Assembly (NCBI GenBank): GCA_938041955.1
Contig: CALISD010000057.1
Location: forward strand, 1 to 34,537
Direction of reading: 5' to 3'
Length of the DNA: 34,537 bases
From: an uncultured Granulosicoccaceae bacterium
GTDB lineage: Bacteria > Pseudomonadota > Gammaproteobacteria > Granulosicoccales > Granulosicoccaceae
The position numbers and the translations under genes are program-made. Numbering within the stretch: the first letter of the stretch is position 1; the number at the start of each line of letters is the position of its first letter. Positions 8,343 to 17,947 of the stretch are shown piece by piece. Below the pieces are notes generated by a model. That model ran no database searches. It was not told where the DNA came from and was given only the letters and a program-made list of their open reading frames with translations.

Positions 8343-9689
8343 ATGACTAATGTAGATAAAAATCATTTGATTGTCGGGCTCGGTGTTAGCGGCATGTCTG
8401 TCGTTAGATACCTGAGCCGCTCTGGTGAACGATTTGAAGTCGCTGAAACCAACGTTGATCGATTAGAATCGCTTTTACGACAAGAACCACTATTGGAAAA
8501 TATTCACAGTCACAAGGTTGAGTTGACTGAAGAGTTGCTTTGCCGTTTTGACTGCGTGATCGTAAGTCCCGGTGTGCCGGTCAGAACTGAAATGTTCAAA
8601 GCGGCAGCTGATGCGGGTGTAGAAATTATAGGTGACGTTGAACTTTTTGCACGAGCTGTTGATAAGCCGGTGCTGGCAGTAACGGGTTCAAACGGTAAAA
8701 GTACCGTTGTGAGTATGGCGGGAGCGCTACTGAAAGCTGCGAATGTAAATGCAGAAGTGATAGGCAATGTGGGTTTTGCCTGTCTTGACAGCCTGACGGA
8801 TAAGTCAATTGATGCGTACGTGCTTGAACTGTCGAGCTTTCAGTTGGAAACCACTTACTCGCTTAAGCCGTTGGTAGCTACGGTGTTAAATGTCAGTGCA
8901 GACCATCTTGATCGGTATAACGGTATTGAAGACTATGCCTCGGTAAAGCGCGGTATATATGAAAATGCGAAGCATATTGTTTATAACGCAGAAGACGAAT
9001 TTACCCTGCCAGACGATTTGTCAGTTTATGAAAGTAGTGTTGATTTCGGATCTGAAAAAGGGGCATGGACTATTGTCGAACGCGATAATAAAGTGCTGCT
9101 TGTCTGTGAAGATGTTGTTGATCTCCCGGCCGGTGATATAAAAGTCGCGGGTCAGCATAATCTTTTAAATGCACTGGCAGCGATGGCCATGACCTCTGTT
9201 TTAATTGATGCAAATAAGAATGATCTGCGTGCAACCTTTTCCAGTGGTTTTGCCAATTTTACCGGGCTACCACATCGAGCCAAGCTGGTCTGTGAGCGAG
9301 GCAGTGTGAGTTGGGTAAATGATTCCAAAGGTACCAATGTAGGTGCGACAGTCAGTGCAATACAAGGGATGTCTTCTCCGGTGGTATTAATTGCCGGCGG
9401 ACGTGGAAAAAATGCAGACTACCAACCGCTAAAGGAAGTTGTGTCTCAATGCTGCAGTGCTGTCGTGCTGATAGGTGAAGACGCTTTGAAGATTAAAGCA
9501 GCTCTCGGTGATGTTGTGCCTGTTTATCAGGAAGGCTCAATGGCCGAAGCAGTTAAACGAGCGGAATCAGTATCCAGTCCAGGTGACTGCGTGCTGTTGT
9601 CTCCTGCTTGTGCAAGCTTTGATATGTTTAAGAACTTTGAAGATCGCGGATTGGCGTTCGAGACCGAAGTGAGAAAATTATGCGCGTAG
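8343..9689 (+). CDS. murD: UDP-MurNAc-L-alanine:D-glutamate ligase
   Basis: MurD adds D-glutamate to UDP-MurNAc-L-alanine in the cytoplasm. The 448 residues show an N-terminal nucleotide-sugar binding domain (LIVGLGVSGMSV near 9–20 and VSPGVP near 74–79), the ATP loop AVTGSNGKST at about 112–121, ELSSFQLETT and NVSADHLDRY in the middle domain, and SWVNDSKGTNVGAT and LLSPACASFDMF in the C-terminal domain. These are MurD signatures. It starts one base after the mraY stop and overlaps ftsW by 10 bp. It is slightly longer than the E. coli enzyme. Confidence 0.96.
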   Translation: MTNVDKNHLIVGLGVSGMSVVRYLSRSGERFEVAETNVDRLESLLRQEPLLENIHSHKVELTEELLCRFDCVIVSPGVPVRTEMFKAAADAGVEIIGDVELFARAVDKPVLAVTGSNGKSTVVSMAGALLKAANVNAEVIGNVGFACLDSLTDKSIDAYVLELSSFQLETTYSLKPLVATVLNVSADHLDRYNGIEDYASVKRGIYENAKHIVYNAEDEFTLPDDLSVYESSVDFGSEKGAWTIVERDNKVLLVCEDVVDLPAGDIKVAGQHNLLNALAAMAMTSVLIDANKNDLRATFSSGFANFTGLPHRAKLVCERGSVSWVNDSKGTNVGATVSAIQGMSSPVVLIAGGRGKNADYQPLKEVVSQCCSAVVLIGEDALKIKAALGDVVPVYQEGSMAEAVKRAESVSSPGDCVLLSPACASFDMFKNFEDRGLAFETEVRKLCA

Positions 9690-10900
9690 ATAGACCGACG
9701 GCGGTTTCCGTGCTTACCGAAAAGCAAAATGTTGACTGGGTGTTTCTCGGGTTGGTCGGTGCGCTGGCGGTACTTGGTTTGGTTATGGTTTTTTCCGCCT
9801 CCGTAGCGCAGGCGGAAAGAATTCTCGAAGATGCCACTTACTATGGTCGTCTTCAATGTATCTATCTTATGATCGGATTTATTGCAGCAGCCGTTGTCTG
9901 GTGTGTGCCGCTTGACGAGCTTGAAAAATATGGACCGTTGTTGTTGCTGGTAGGGTTTATATTGCTGCTTTTGGTGCTTGTGCCTTTCATTGGAAAGAGT
10001 GTTAACGGTAGCAGGCGCTGGATACAGATCGGTTTGTCTTTTCAGCCGTCAGAATATTTCAAGCTTGCGATTATTGTCTACCTTGCAGGTTATTTTGTGC
10101 GTAAAGGGGACCAGATTCGAACTGATGTTGCGGTATTTCTTGTGCCTTTGGCTATTGCTGCGGGGGCGGCGGGCATGTTGCTGGCGGAGCCGGATTTCGG
10201 TGCCACGTTTGTCATTGGCGCTACCGTGGTCGCGATGATGTTTGTGGCTGGTTGTCGCTTATGGCACTTCATCATTACCATGCTCATTCTGGTGCCTTTG
10301 GCCGTGACCGCCATTATGGTGTCGCCGTATCGTAAAAGTCGTCTGTTGAGTTTCGTCAATCCCTGGGACGATCCATTCGATACCGATTTCCAACTAACGC
10401 AGTCTCTGATTGCCGTGGGTCGTGGCTCGTGGGATGGCGTTGGACTGGGTAACAGTGTCCAGAAAATGGCCTATTTACCTGAGGCGCACACCGATTTTGT
10501 TTTTGCAGTATTTGCAGAAGAAATGGGTTTTATCGGTGTGGCATTGTTGGTTTTGTTGTTTTCACTGATCGTTGCGCGTTGTTTCAAGATAGCTCGCGAT
10601 GCGGATCGTGCCGGTTTGATTTTCGGTTCTCACTTGGCAACGGGTGTCGGCTTCTGGTTAGGTCTGCAAGCTTTTATTAATATAGGCGCCAATATGGGTG
10701 TGCTTCCTACTAAAGGGATTACCTTGCCCTTGTTTAGTTATGGTGGCAGCAGTGTGTTGGCTGTAAGCGTGGCATGTGCGATTGTGATGCGTGTTTATAG
10801 GGAAACTGCGGAACTAACCGAAAGTGAACTTGCCCGAAGCGTTACTGATCGTATTGACACAGTACCGCTAGTGAATGATGAGGTGCTGCGACATGTCTAA
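9680..10900 (+). CDS. ftsW: Septal SEDS glycosyltransferase FtsW
   Basis: FtsW is a SEDS-family integral membrane protein that polymerises lipid II into septal glycan with FtsI. The 406-residue product has about ten hydrophobic segments. Family signatures are visible: VMVFSAS near the first membrane helix, NGSRRWI, QPSEYFKLA, LLAEPDFGATFVI, YLPEAHTDFVFAVFAEEMGF and GLTLPLFSYGGSS-like GITLPLFSYGGSS. The position between murD and murG favours FtsW over the elongation paralogue RodA. Start ATG 9680 overlaps the murD stop by 10 bp and the end overlaps murG by 8 bp. Confidence 0.95.
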   Translation: MRVDRPTAVSVLTEKQNVDWVFLGLVGALAVLGLVMVFSASVAQAERILEDATYYGRLQCIYLMIGFIAAAVVWCVPLDELEKYGPLLLLVGFILLLLVLVPFIGKSVNGSRRWIQIGLSFQPSEYFKLAIIVYLAGYFVRKGDQIRTDVAVFLVPLAIAAGAAGMLLAEPDFGATFVIGATVVAMMFVAGCRLWHFIITMLILVPLAVTAIMVSPYRKSRLLSFVNPWDDPFDTDFQLTQSLIAVGRGSWDGVGLGNSVQKMAYLPEAHTDFVFAVFAEEMGFIGVALLVLLFSLIVARCFKIARDADRAGLIFGSHLATGVGFWLGLQAFINIGANMGVLPTKGITLPLFSYGGSSVLAVSVACAIVMRVYRETAELTESELARSVTDRIDTVPLVNDEVLRHV

Positions 10901-11951
10901 TCAAACGGTGGTCATCGCCGCCGGTGGTACCGGAGGACACGTTTTTCCAGCGCTTGCAGTGGCGGCCGTATTGCGTGAACGTGATATTCCCGTGGTTTGG
11001 GTAGGCAGTGAGTCTGGACTTGAAAACAAAGTCGTACCAAAGAGTGGCATTCCACTGCGCAATATAGCTGTATCGCCTTTGCGTGGTGGTGGGATACTCA
11101 GAAAGCCTGTTGGGGCATTTAATCTTATTAAAGCGATTGTGAGTTCTTTGAAAATTGTCCGCGAGGAGAAAGCGGGCACCGTGCTGGGTATGGGAGGCTA
11201 TGTATCGGGACCTGTATGTTTGGCGGCGAAAATGAGTGGCCGCCGCATGGTGGTGCATGAGCAAAATGCTGTTCCGGGTTTTACTAATCGCATTTTAAAA
11301 CGTTTTGCGGACACAGTACTCGAAGCAATTCCCGATACCTTTACCAATGCAATTTGTACAGGCAACCCGGTGAGAAAAGAATTGCTGCTGGTAGCGCCTC
11401 CTGAAATCCGCTATGCGGAACGCTCAGGCCCATTGCGCGTACTGGTAATAGGGGGAAGTCAGGGTGCGAAGTCGTTGAATGAAATAGTGCCAAAAGCATT
11501 GGCGCTAATAGAAGAGCCACTTGAAGTGATACATCAATGCGGGCCTAAGTGGTTGACCGATACGAAGACTTTGTATCAACCACTTGCCCATCAGAATCAG
11601 GTGAAAGATTTCATAGAAGACATGGCGGAGGTTTATGGCTGGGCTGACATCATCATTTGCCGTTCAGGTGCAATGACAGTGGCTGAAATAGCGGCTGTTG
11701 GGCTTGCTGCCATTTTGATTCCTTATCCGGCTGCAGTTGATGATCACCAAACGGCGAATGGATCTTTTCTTGTGGAGGCGGGCGCCGCCCTGATGGTGCA
11801 GGAAGCGGTTATGAGTTCGCAGCAGTTAGCGGCTGATTTACGAAGTTTGGATCGCAGCAAACTGCAAGTGATGGCAGAGAGTGCTCGCAATGTATCAAAG
11901 CGCAATGCGACTGAAAGAGTGGTGGCTGAGTTGACCGGAGTTGCTGCATGA
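10893..11951 (+). CDS. murG: Lipid II synthase (GlcNAc transferase)
   Basis: MurG adds GlcNAc from UDP-GlcNAc to lipid I on the inner face of the cytoplasmic membrane, making lipid II. The start was placed at ATG 10893, preceded by GAGGTG with 7-base spacing; the frame is open to 10875 but that would add six residues ahead of the conserved beginning. The product has 352 residues. AAGGTGGHVFPALAVA near the N-terminus, GMGGYVSGP, VVHEQNAVPGFTN, VIGGSQGAKSLN, ICRSGAMTVAEIA and IPYPAAVDDHQTANG are MurG signatures in the expected order for the two Rossmann-like GT-B domains. Confidence 0.95.
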   Translation: MSNQTVVIAAGGTGGHVFPALAVAAVLRERDIPVVWVGSESGLENKVVPKSGIPLRNIAVSPLRGGGILRKPVGAFNLIKAIVSSLKIVREEKAGTVLGMGGYVSGPVCLAAKMSGRRMVVHEQNAVPGFTNRILKRFADTVLEAIPDTFTNAICTGNPVRKELLLVAPPEIRYAERSGPLRVLVIGGSQGAKSLNEIVPKALALIEEPLEVIHQCGPKWLTDTKTLYQPLAHQNQVKDFIEDMAEVYGWADIIICRSGAMTVAEIAAVGLAAILIPYPAAVDDHQTANGSFLVEAGAALMVQEAVMSSQQLAADLRSLDRSKLQVMAESARNVSKRNATERVVAELTGVAA

Positions 11952-13387
11952 GCACGCCTGCTAACAGTGTTCAAAACTGGATGCGTCGCATTGATCACGT
12001 GCACTTCGTCGGTATCGGCGGAGTCGGGATGGGTGGCATCGCGGAGGTGATGGTGAACCTTGGCTACAGTGTGAGTGGCTCTGATATGGCCCGCAACGCC
12101 CTGGTAGAAAGGTTGGAGTCTCTCGGTGCAAAAGTTTTTCTAGGTCATGATGCTTCGAACGTTGAAGGAGTTGATGTAGTGGTAGTCTCATCCGCAATTT
12201 CAGAGGAAAATCCCGAGGTGGAATTGGCTCGGAAAAATCGCATACCGGTGATTAGGCGTGCTGAGATGCTGGGTGAATTGATGAGATTCAAACAGGGAAT
12301 AGCGGTCGCAGGGACTCATGGTAAAACGACCACCACCAGCCTGGTGGCAAGTCTTCTGACCGAAGGTGGGCTCGATCCCACCTACGTTATTGGCGGTAAA
12401 CTGAATAGTTCGTCAACCAATGCGTATCTTGGGCAATCTGAATGGTTGGTTGCAGAAGCGGATGAAAGTGATGCTTCATTTTTATCGTTACAACCCGTGA
12501 TTGCGATTGTCACCAATATAGATGCAGATCACCTGTCTTCTTACGAGAACGATTTTGAACGTTTGAAAAATGCGTTTGTTGAGTTTCTGCAGCATCTTCC
12601 GTTTTATGGTCTTGCAGTGATGTGTATTGATGATGAGATAACACGCTCATTGATTGATCGTATCTCGCGACCGGTAATGACCTACGGCTTTAGTGACGAT
12701 GCTGATGTGCGTGGGATGAATTTTAGACAGGATAAGATGAAATCTTGTTTTGATGTCAAGCTGCCTGATGGTTCAGAGATGCGTCAAATTACTTTGAATT
12801 TGCCGGGCAGGCACAATTGTTTGAATGCGCTTGCAGCGGTTGCGATTGGTTGGGAACTTGGTCTTCGTGCGCAAAATATGCGTATAGCTTTTCAGCATTT
12901 TCAAGGTATTGGGCGGCGTGCACAGTCACTGGGTGCGCTGGTGTTAGAAGACGGTCAAGCGGAGCTTTTTGACGATTACGGACACCACCCCAGGGAAGTT
13001 GCTGCAACCCTTGAAGCCATAAAGGATGGACGACCAAATAATCGTTTGGTGGTTGTGTTTCAACCGCACAGATATACCCGTACCCGGGATCTATTTGATG
13101 ACTTTACAGAAGCATTGGGTGTTGCCGATGTGTTGGTGCTTTGTGAGGTCTATCCGGCGGGTGAAGCGCCTATTGCTGGGGCTGATGGCCGTGCGTTGGC
13201 CCGAGCCATCAGGCAGCGTGGAGTTATTGATCCGATATTCGTCACTGACATTGATCAGGTAGGTAAAACGCTTGAGGGTGTTCTTGTGCCTAATGATGTT
13301 GTGTTGACCTTAGGCGCTGGTTCCATCGGTGGTCTGGCTGCGAGCCTTCCAGAATATTTTGCATCGTTGGAGGCCAATCATGGCTGA
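11948..13387 (+). CDS. murC: UDP-N-acetylmuramate:L-alanine ligase
   Basis: MurC attaches the first stem-peptide residue, L-alanine, to UDP-MurNAc. The 479-residue product begins with the UDP-binding glycine-rich segment HFVGIGGVGMGGIAEVM (about 19–35) and SGSDM, followed by the ATP loop GTHGKTTTTS at about 122–131, EADESDASFLSL, NIDADHLSSY, and the C-terminal FDDYGHHPREVAATL and FQPHRYTRT. All are MurC hallmarks. It overlaps murG by ATGA and ddl by 8 bp. There is no murB between murC and ddl. Confidence 0.96.
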   Translation: MSTPANSVQNWMRRIDHVHFVGIGGVGMGGIAEVMVNLGYSVSGSDMARNALVERLESLGAKVFLGHDASNVEGVDVVVVSSAISEENPEVELARKNRIPVIRRAEMLGELMRFKQGIAVAGTHGKTTTTSLVASLLTEGGLDPTYVIGGKLNSSSTNAYLGQSEWLVAEADESDASFLSLQPVIAIVTNIDADHLSSYENDFERLKNAFVEFLQHLPFYGLAVMCIDDEITRSLIDRISRPVMTYGFSDDADVRGMNFRQDKMKSCFDVKLPDGSEMRQITLNLPGRHNCLNALAAVAIGWELGLRAQNMRIAFQHFQGIGRRAQSLGALVLEDGQAELFDDYGHHPREVAATLEAIKDGRPNNRLVVVFQPHRYTRTRDLFDDFTEALGVADVLVLCEVYPAGEAPIAGADGRALARAIRQRGVIDPIFVTDIDQVGKTLEGVLVPNDVVLTLGAGSIGGLAASLPEYFASLEANHG

Positions 13388-14306
13388 TAACGATTTAGGC
13401 CGCGTGGCTGTGCTAATGGGTGGCTGGTCTGCTGAGCGTGAGGTGTCGTTGTCCAGCGGGCAGCAGGTGCTTGATGCTTTGTTATCAAAAGGAGTCAATG
13501 CGTTTGCCGTTGATGTTGCGCGTGATCAGTTGTGTGATGCGTTGGTTGGCAAGTGCGATCGGGTATTTAACATATTGCACGGTACGTGGGGTGAAGATGG
13601 ACGCGTGCAGGGTTTACTGGATTTGTTGGAAATTCCGTATACCGGTACTGGAGTGCTTGGTTGTTCCTTAACGATGGATAAAAACTTAACTAAAGCTGTT
13701 TGCCATCAATACGGTATCGCGACACCTGCCTGGCGAATGGTTCATGATCTTGAATCCTGTGTGGCTGCTACAAACGCTATTGGTAGTGAATGCGGCTATC
13801 CGGTGGTTATCAAGCCGGTGAAAGAAGGGTCTAGTGTTGGAGTGTCGCTGGCGCGTGAGAATCAAATTGAAGAAGCGTATACATTAGCGGCGAGGTATGG
13901 TGATGTCATGGTTGAGCAGTTTATTGGAGGAAGCGAGATCACGGCTGCCATTATTAAGGGGGCTGCGATGCCGTTAATAAAAATCTCTACCCCGAGAGAG
14001 TTTTACGACTTTGAAGCCAAGTACCACCAGGATTCTACGGTTTATGATTGTCCTTGTGGATTGTCACCAGAGGCGGAAAAAGAAATTCAAAACACTGCAC
14101 TCAAAGTATTTGAAATCACGCATTGTGCTACGTGGGGTAGAGTGGATTTTCTACTTGATGAGGCTGGTAAGCATTACTTACTTGAAGTTAACACCGCGCC
14201 TGGAATGACAGATCATAGTCTCGTGCCAATGGCAGCTGCTGCGACAGGGCTAAAATTTTCTGAGCTTGTATATAATATTCTGACAACTACGGTTGAAAAC
14301 CAGTGA
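13380..14306 (+). CDS. ddl: D-alanine:D-alanine ligase
   Basis: Ddl is an ATP-grasp enzyme that joins two D-alanines for MurF. I chose ATG 13380, preceded by TTGGAGG at 13367–13373, giving 308 residues, close to E. coli DdlB; the open frame from 13329 would add 17 unrelated residues. Family features in order are VLMGGWSAEREVSLSSG, HGTWGEDGRVQGLLD, YTGTGVLGCSLTMDK, VIKPVKEGSSVGV and WGRVDFL with LLEVNTAPGMTDHSL, which includes the metal-binding and D-Ala-binding residues. Its place in the dcw cluster corresponds to ddlB. Confidence 0.95.
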   Translation: MADNDLGRVAVLMGGWSAEREVSLSSGQQVLDALLSKGVNAFAVDVARDQLCDALVGKCDRVFNILHGTWGEDGRVQGLLDLLEIPYTGTGVLGCSLTMDKNLTKAVCHQYGIATPAWRMVHDLESCVAATNAIGSECGYPVVIKPVKEGSSVGVSLARENQIEEAYTLAARYGDVMVEQFIGGSEITAAIIKGAAMPLIKISTPREFYDFEAKYHQDSTVYDCPCGLSPEAEKEIQNTALKVFEITHCATWGRVDFLLDEAGKHYLLEVNTAPGMTDHSLVPMAAAATGLKFSELVYNILTTTVENQ

Positions 14307-15148
14307 AGAACGTAAAGGTGAATAGTGACAGAGTGAGTGAATATTCCTATACCGGTGGTTCTGCTCAACCAGTTTTGCCAGCCGGGTCAGAGCGGGCGCT
14401 TGTATCTCTGGGGCGCGTGTTGGTGATCTCGGTTTTTGTATTTGTTGTGTTGTTTCTGGCTCAGCTCGCACTTGATCATTTCAGGAACCCTGGTCGATTT
14501 CCTATTAGAAGCGTAGTGGTGGAGGGTGTCTACCAGTTTGCTGATCAAGGGGAGATGCGTGATCGGGTGATGACTCAGGCGTCTCGAGGGTTCTTTAATC
14601 TTGATATAGACAATATTCAAAGAAAAGTTGAAGAGCTTCCCTGGGTTAAAAATGCCTACGTGCGACGTGTGTGGCCGGATAGCATTAGCGTGCATGTTGA
14701 AGAGCATAATCCCGTTGCCCGATGGGGTGACAGAGCGTTGGTTACAGATAATTTCAAGCTCTTTATACCTCCGCAGTTGGCGGGTAGTCCTGATCCGGAG
14801 CTATCACAAATGGTGGGTGGATTGCCTACTCTGCATTCACCCGAAAGGCGTCATGTGGCTTTGTTGAAGTTGTTAAATGAAACAAGGTCAATGTTGGATG
14901 AAGTTGAAGCGCCACTGGAGGGCATGGTTGAAGATGAGCGTCGGTCACTGACGCTGTATTTGAAGAATGACGTTAAAGTAGTCATTGGTCATCGGGAAGT
15001 ACATAAAAGAATAAAAAGATTTACGGAAATATTTCGTTCTTACGTTGCCCCTGTGTATGACGACATAGCAAAAGTAGATATGCGGTACACAAATGGATTT
15101 GCCATGGCGCGCAAAAGTGCCGTTTCCGATAATTTGAGGGTTCAGTGA
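14303..15148 (+). CDS. ftsQ: Cell division protein FtsQ
   Basis: FtsQ is a bitopic divisome protein that binds FtsL/FtsB in the periplasm. The 281-residue product has a cytoplasmic tail of about 36 residues, one membrane segment at about 37–57, then a POTRA domain (about 66–137: FPIRSVVVEG to SISVHVEEHNPVARWGD) and the beta domain, including LVTDNFKLF and the C-terminal DMRYTNGFAM. The GTG start overlaps the ddl stop as GTGA. Position between ddl and ftsA confirms the assignment. FtsA begins one base after the stop. Confidence 0.94.
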   Translation: MKNVKVNSDRVSEYSYTGGSAQPVLPAGSERALVSLGRVLVISVFVFVVLFLAQLALDHFRNPGRFPIRSVVVEGVYQFADQGEMRDRVMTQASRGFFNLDIDNIQRKVEELPWVKNAYVRRVWPDSISVHVEEHNPVARWGDRALVTDNFKLFIPPQLAGSPDPELSQMVGGLPTLHSPERRHVALLKLLNETRSMLDEVEAPLEGMVEDERRSLTLYLKNDVKVVIGHREVHKRIKRFTEIFRSYVAPVYDDIAKVDMRYTNGFAMARKSAVSDNLRVQ

Positions 15149-15149
15149 G

Positions 15150-16388
15150 ATGGCTAGTAATCAAGATCAAAGAATTGTGGTGGGATTGGACATTGGAACG
15201 TCTAAAATTGTAGCGATCGTAGCGAAGATTATTGATCAGGATCGGGTCGAGATCATTGGACTTGGACATAAGCCTTCGCAAGGGTTGAAGAAGGGTGTAG
15301 TGATCAATATTGAATCAACGGTTGCGGCAATACAGGAAGCTGTAAACGAAGCTGAGTTGATGGCAGGGATTCAGATCAAGTCTGTCTATGCAGGCATCGC
15401 AGGCAGCCACATAAAGAGTATGAACTCGCATGGGATTGTGGCTATTAGAGATGGTGAAGTGGCTGCTGGTGATGTTGAGCGGGTGATTGACGCAGCGAAA
15501 GCGGTCGCTATCCCGGCTGATCAAAAAATACTACACGTGTTGCCGCAAGAGTTCATCATTGATAATCAAGAGGGAATTCGTGAGCCGATTGGAATGTCCG
15601 GTGTTAGGCTGGAAGCCAAAGTACATTTGGTGACAGGTGCTGTGAGTGCTGCGCAAAACATCGCAAAGTGTGTGCAGCGATGTGGACTTGAAGTAGACGA
15701 CATTATTCTTGAGCAGCTTGCATCTTCTTATTCGGTTCTGACTGAAGATGAAAAAGATCTTGGTGTGTGTCTTGTGGATATCGGTGGGGGTACGACAGAT
15801 ATTGCGGTGTTTACTGACGGTGCAATTCGCCATACAGCGGTGATACCCATTGCCGGTGATCAGGTAACTAATGACATTGCGGTGGCAGTGCGCACGCCAA
15901 CACCCAATGCCGAAGAAATAAAAGTGCGATATGCCTGTGCATTGCAACAGTTGGCGAGTCCCGACGATATTATTGAAGTGCCGGGTGTAGGTGATAGGGC
16001 GTCAAGAGAGCTCGCCAGTCAAACTCTTGCCGAAGTAGTAGAGGCGCGCTATGAGGAATTGTTGGGTTTGGTTCTGGCTGAGTTACAGCGCAGTGGATTT
16101 GATGACTTGTGTGCATCAGGCATCGTGCTAACGGGTGGTAGTTCAAAAATTCAGGGGGTTGTAGAGCTTGCTGAAGAGGTATTTCATATGCCGGTGAGAT
16201 TAGGTGAACCACAAAACGTATTTGGACTTGTGGATGTAGTTTGTAATCCCATACATGCGACTGGAGTCGGCCTGCTAATGTATGGACAGAAGTCGGGAGG
16301 AAGAATGATAGACGGGGAGGCGCGTGGAGGTGTAACAGAAGATGGTGTTTTTGAACGTATGAAATCATGGTTCAAGAGAAATTTCTGA
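15150..16388 (+). CDS. ftsA: Cell division protein FtsA (actin-like FtsZ membrane tether)
   Basis: FtsA polymerises under the membrane and anchors FtsZ through its C-terminal tail. The 412-residue protein shows the actin-fold phosphate loops VGLDIGTSKIVAIV near residues 11–24 and VDIGGGTTDIAVF near the middle, and LTGGSSKIQGV in subdomain 2B. A C-terminal amphipathic helix, ERMKSWFKRNF, is the membrane-targeting sequence. Length is normal. It directly follows ftsQ by one base and is separated from ftsZ by 46 bp. Confidence 0.96.
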   Translation: MASNQDQRIVVGLDIGTSKIVAIVAKIIDQDRVEIIGLGHKPSQGLKKGVVINIESTVAAIQEAVNEAELMAGIQIKSVYAGIAGSHIKSMNSHGIVAIRDGEVAAGDVERVIDAAKAVAIPADQKILHVLPQEFIIDNQEGIREPIGMSGVRLEAKVHLVTGAVSAAQNIAKCVQRCGLEVDDIILEQLASSYSVLTEDEKDLGVCLVDIGGGTTDIAVFTDGAIRHTAVIPIAGDQVTNDIAVAVRTPTPNAEEIKVRYACALQQLASPDDIIEVPGVGDRASRELASQTLAEVVEARYEELLGLVLAELQRSGFDDLCASGIVLTGGSSKIQGVVELAEEVFHMPVRLGEPQNVFGLVDVVCNPIHATGVGLLMYGQKSGGRMIDGEARGGVTEDGVFERMKSWFKRNF

Positions 16389-16434
16389 GAAATAGTTAAG
16401 TTGAGTAAAATTAAATAACCGAGGGTGATACAAA

Positions 16435-17748
16435 ATGTTCGAATATGTTGCAAATCAAAATCAAGCTGCAGTAATTAAATTAATTGGTGTTGGTGGCGGT
16501 GGTGGTAATGCCGTTGAGCACATGATGAATGCCAACATTCATGGTGTGGAATACATCTGTGCTAATACTGATGCACAAGTGCTATCTAAAATGGGTGCGA
16601 AGAGCACTATCCAGCTTGGTACTGAAATTACCAAAGGCCTGGGCGCAGGGACAAACCCTGATATCGGCCGTCAAGCTGCACAGGAAGACCGTGATCATAT
16701 TGCGCAAGTTATCAGCGGTGCTGACATGGTGTTTCTAACCGCTGGTATGGGTGGCGGTACAGGTACTGGTGCTATTCCGGTTATTGCTTCCATCGCAAAA
16801 GATCTTGGTGTTCTAACCGTTGCTGTTGTAACCAAGCCGTTTCCTTTTGAAGGCGGTAAGCGTAAGCAGGTAGCAGAAGACGGGCTAATCGAGTTACGCC
16901 AGCATGTTGATTCATTGATTGTTGTGCCAAACGAGAAGTTGCTGACTAACCTTGGTCCTAACGTCACGGTGCTGCAAGCGTTCAAGGCTGCTAACGATGT
17001 GCTGAAAAATGCCGTTCAGGGCATAGCAGAGATCATCACTAATCCTGGTTTGATCAATGTGGATTTTGCCGATGTGCGGTCGGTAATGTCAGAGATGGGT
17101 CAGGCGATGATGGGTACCGGTAGTGGCCATGGTGCTGACCGTGCGGCGGATGCTGCGCGTATGGCAACTGAAAGCCCACTGCTTGATGACGTTAACCTTA
17201 AAGGCGCGCGCGGTATCTTGTGTAATATCACTGCCGGTTCAGATCTTTCTATGCAGGAGTTTGAAACGGTTGGTGATGTGCTTGAGAGCATTTCGGCATC
17301 TGATGCCAACGTTGTGATGGGTACTTCCATCAACAATGATATGGAAGGTGAGATGCGGGTGACAGTCGTGGCCTCCGGTCTTGAAGGTGATCGTGCTCGA
17401 AAGCCGATGCGAGTCGTTAAGTCGACTGGAAAGGCTCGTGAGAATGACAAGTTCAGCAAATATGATGAGCCTGCGGTGTCTCGCTCAGGTAAATCTGTAG
17501 CACCGATGCGTGCGACTCCTTTAGCTGAAACTGAGTCTGGCCGCGGTCGTTACCAAGAGGCCCGTCGCCGGGATTCCGGCAGAGGCACTGATCGGGACAC
17601 CGGTAGAGGAACAGCCAGAACAGCGGGTAGAACACCAGCCAGAGCGCCAGCCAGAGAAGTACCAGCGAATTATGATACTTCGGATTCCAAAGATGGTGAA
17701 ATGACCTACCTTGATCTGCCGACGTTCCTGAGACGCCAGGCAGACTAG
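16435..17748 (+). CDS. ftsZ: Cell division GTPase FtsZ (tubulin homologue)
   Basis: FtsZ polymerises into the cytokinetic ring. The 437-residue protein has the GTP-binding GGGTGTG motif at 106–112 and the T7-loop catalytic segment NVDFADV at 208–214. A disordered linker of about 100 residues (322–423) leads to the conserved C-terminal peptide [11 protein letters not shown], which binds FtsA and ZipA. The linker is unusual: arginine occurs at every fourth position from R379 to R407, encoded by a 12-bp tandem repeat listed separately. A Shine-Dalgarno-like GAGGGTG precedes the ATG. It is the last division gene of the cluster. Confidence 0.97.
   Translation: MFEYVANQNQAAVIKLIGVGGGGGNAVEHMMNANIHGVEYICANTDAQVLSKMGAKSTIQLGTEITKGLGAGTNPDIGRQAAQEDRDHIAQVISGADMVFLTAGMGGGTGTGAIPVIASIAKDLGVLTVAVVTKPFPFEGGKRKQVAEDGLIELRQHVDSLIVVPNEKLLTNLGPNVTVLQAFKAANDVLKNAVQGIAEIITNPGLINVDFADVRSVMSEMGQAMMGTGSGHGADRAADAARMATESPLLDDVNLKGARGILCNITAGSDLSMQEFETVGDVLESISASDANVVMGTSINNDMEGEMRVTVVASGLEGDRARKPMRVVKSTGKARENDKFSKYDEPAVSRSGKSVAPMRATPLAETESGRGRYQEARRRDSGRGTDRDTGRGTARTAGRTPARAPAREVPANYDTSDSKDGEMTYLDLPTFLRRQAD
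17572..17655 (+). repeat. 12-bp minisatellite inside ftsZ (seven units)
   Basis: Seven consecutive 12-base units, each ending in an arginine codon (CGG once, AGA six times), encode [24 protein letters not shown] and APAR (residues 380–407). The units are diverged but keep the pattern x-x-small-R, and several share GCCAGA or GGTAGA ends. With R379 just before, eight arginines are spaced exactly four residues apart. The array stays in frame because the unit is a multiple of three. Confidence 0.85.
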
Positions 17749-17773
17749 TAGTTCTAAGCCAGACGCAGTTGAT

Positions 17774-17793
17774 GTGGTACAGGGAGGTGCCAC
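17774..17793 (+). terminator. Hairpin after ftsZ, weak terminator candidate
   Basis: GTGGTAC (17774–17780) pairs with GTGCCAC (17787–17793) over 7 bp with one G-T pair and a 6-base loop, 26 bases after the ftsZ stop. No T-run follows, so termination is uncertain; it may only slow read-through into lpxC. Confidence 0.3.
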
Positions 17794-17947
17794 ACGGGTG
17801 TTATTGATTACGATCGCTTAAGGGTGCTGGAGCTTGATGGTAGCTTCATTTAGCATGCCCACCCTAAGCTGCAGAGTCGCTCGCATATTTGCTGGTACCG
17901 CTCTCGCGATAATAATTAAGCATGCCTACAATAAGGACAATAATAAG

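Noticed and set aside
17834..17947. N-terminal extension of LpxC from an upstream ATG
   Set aside because: The extra 38 residues do not resemble LpxC, and GTG 17948 gives the family length and exact E. coli residue numbering for the zinc ligands.
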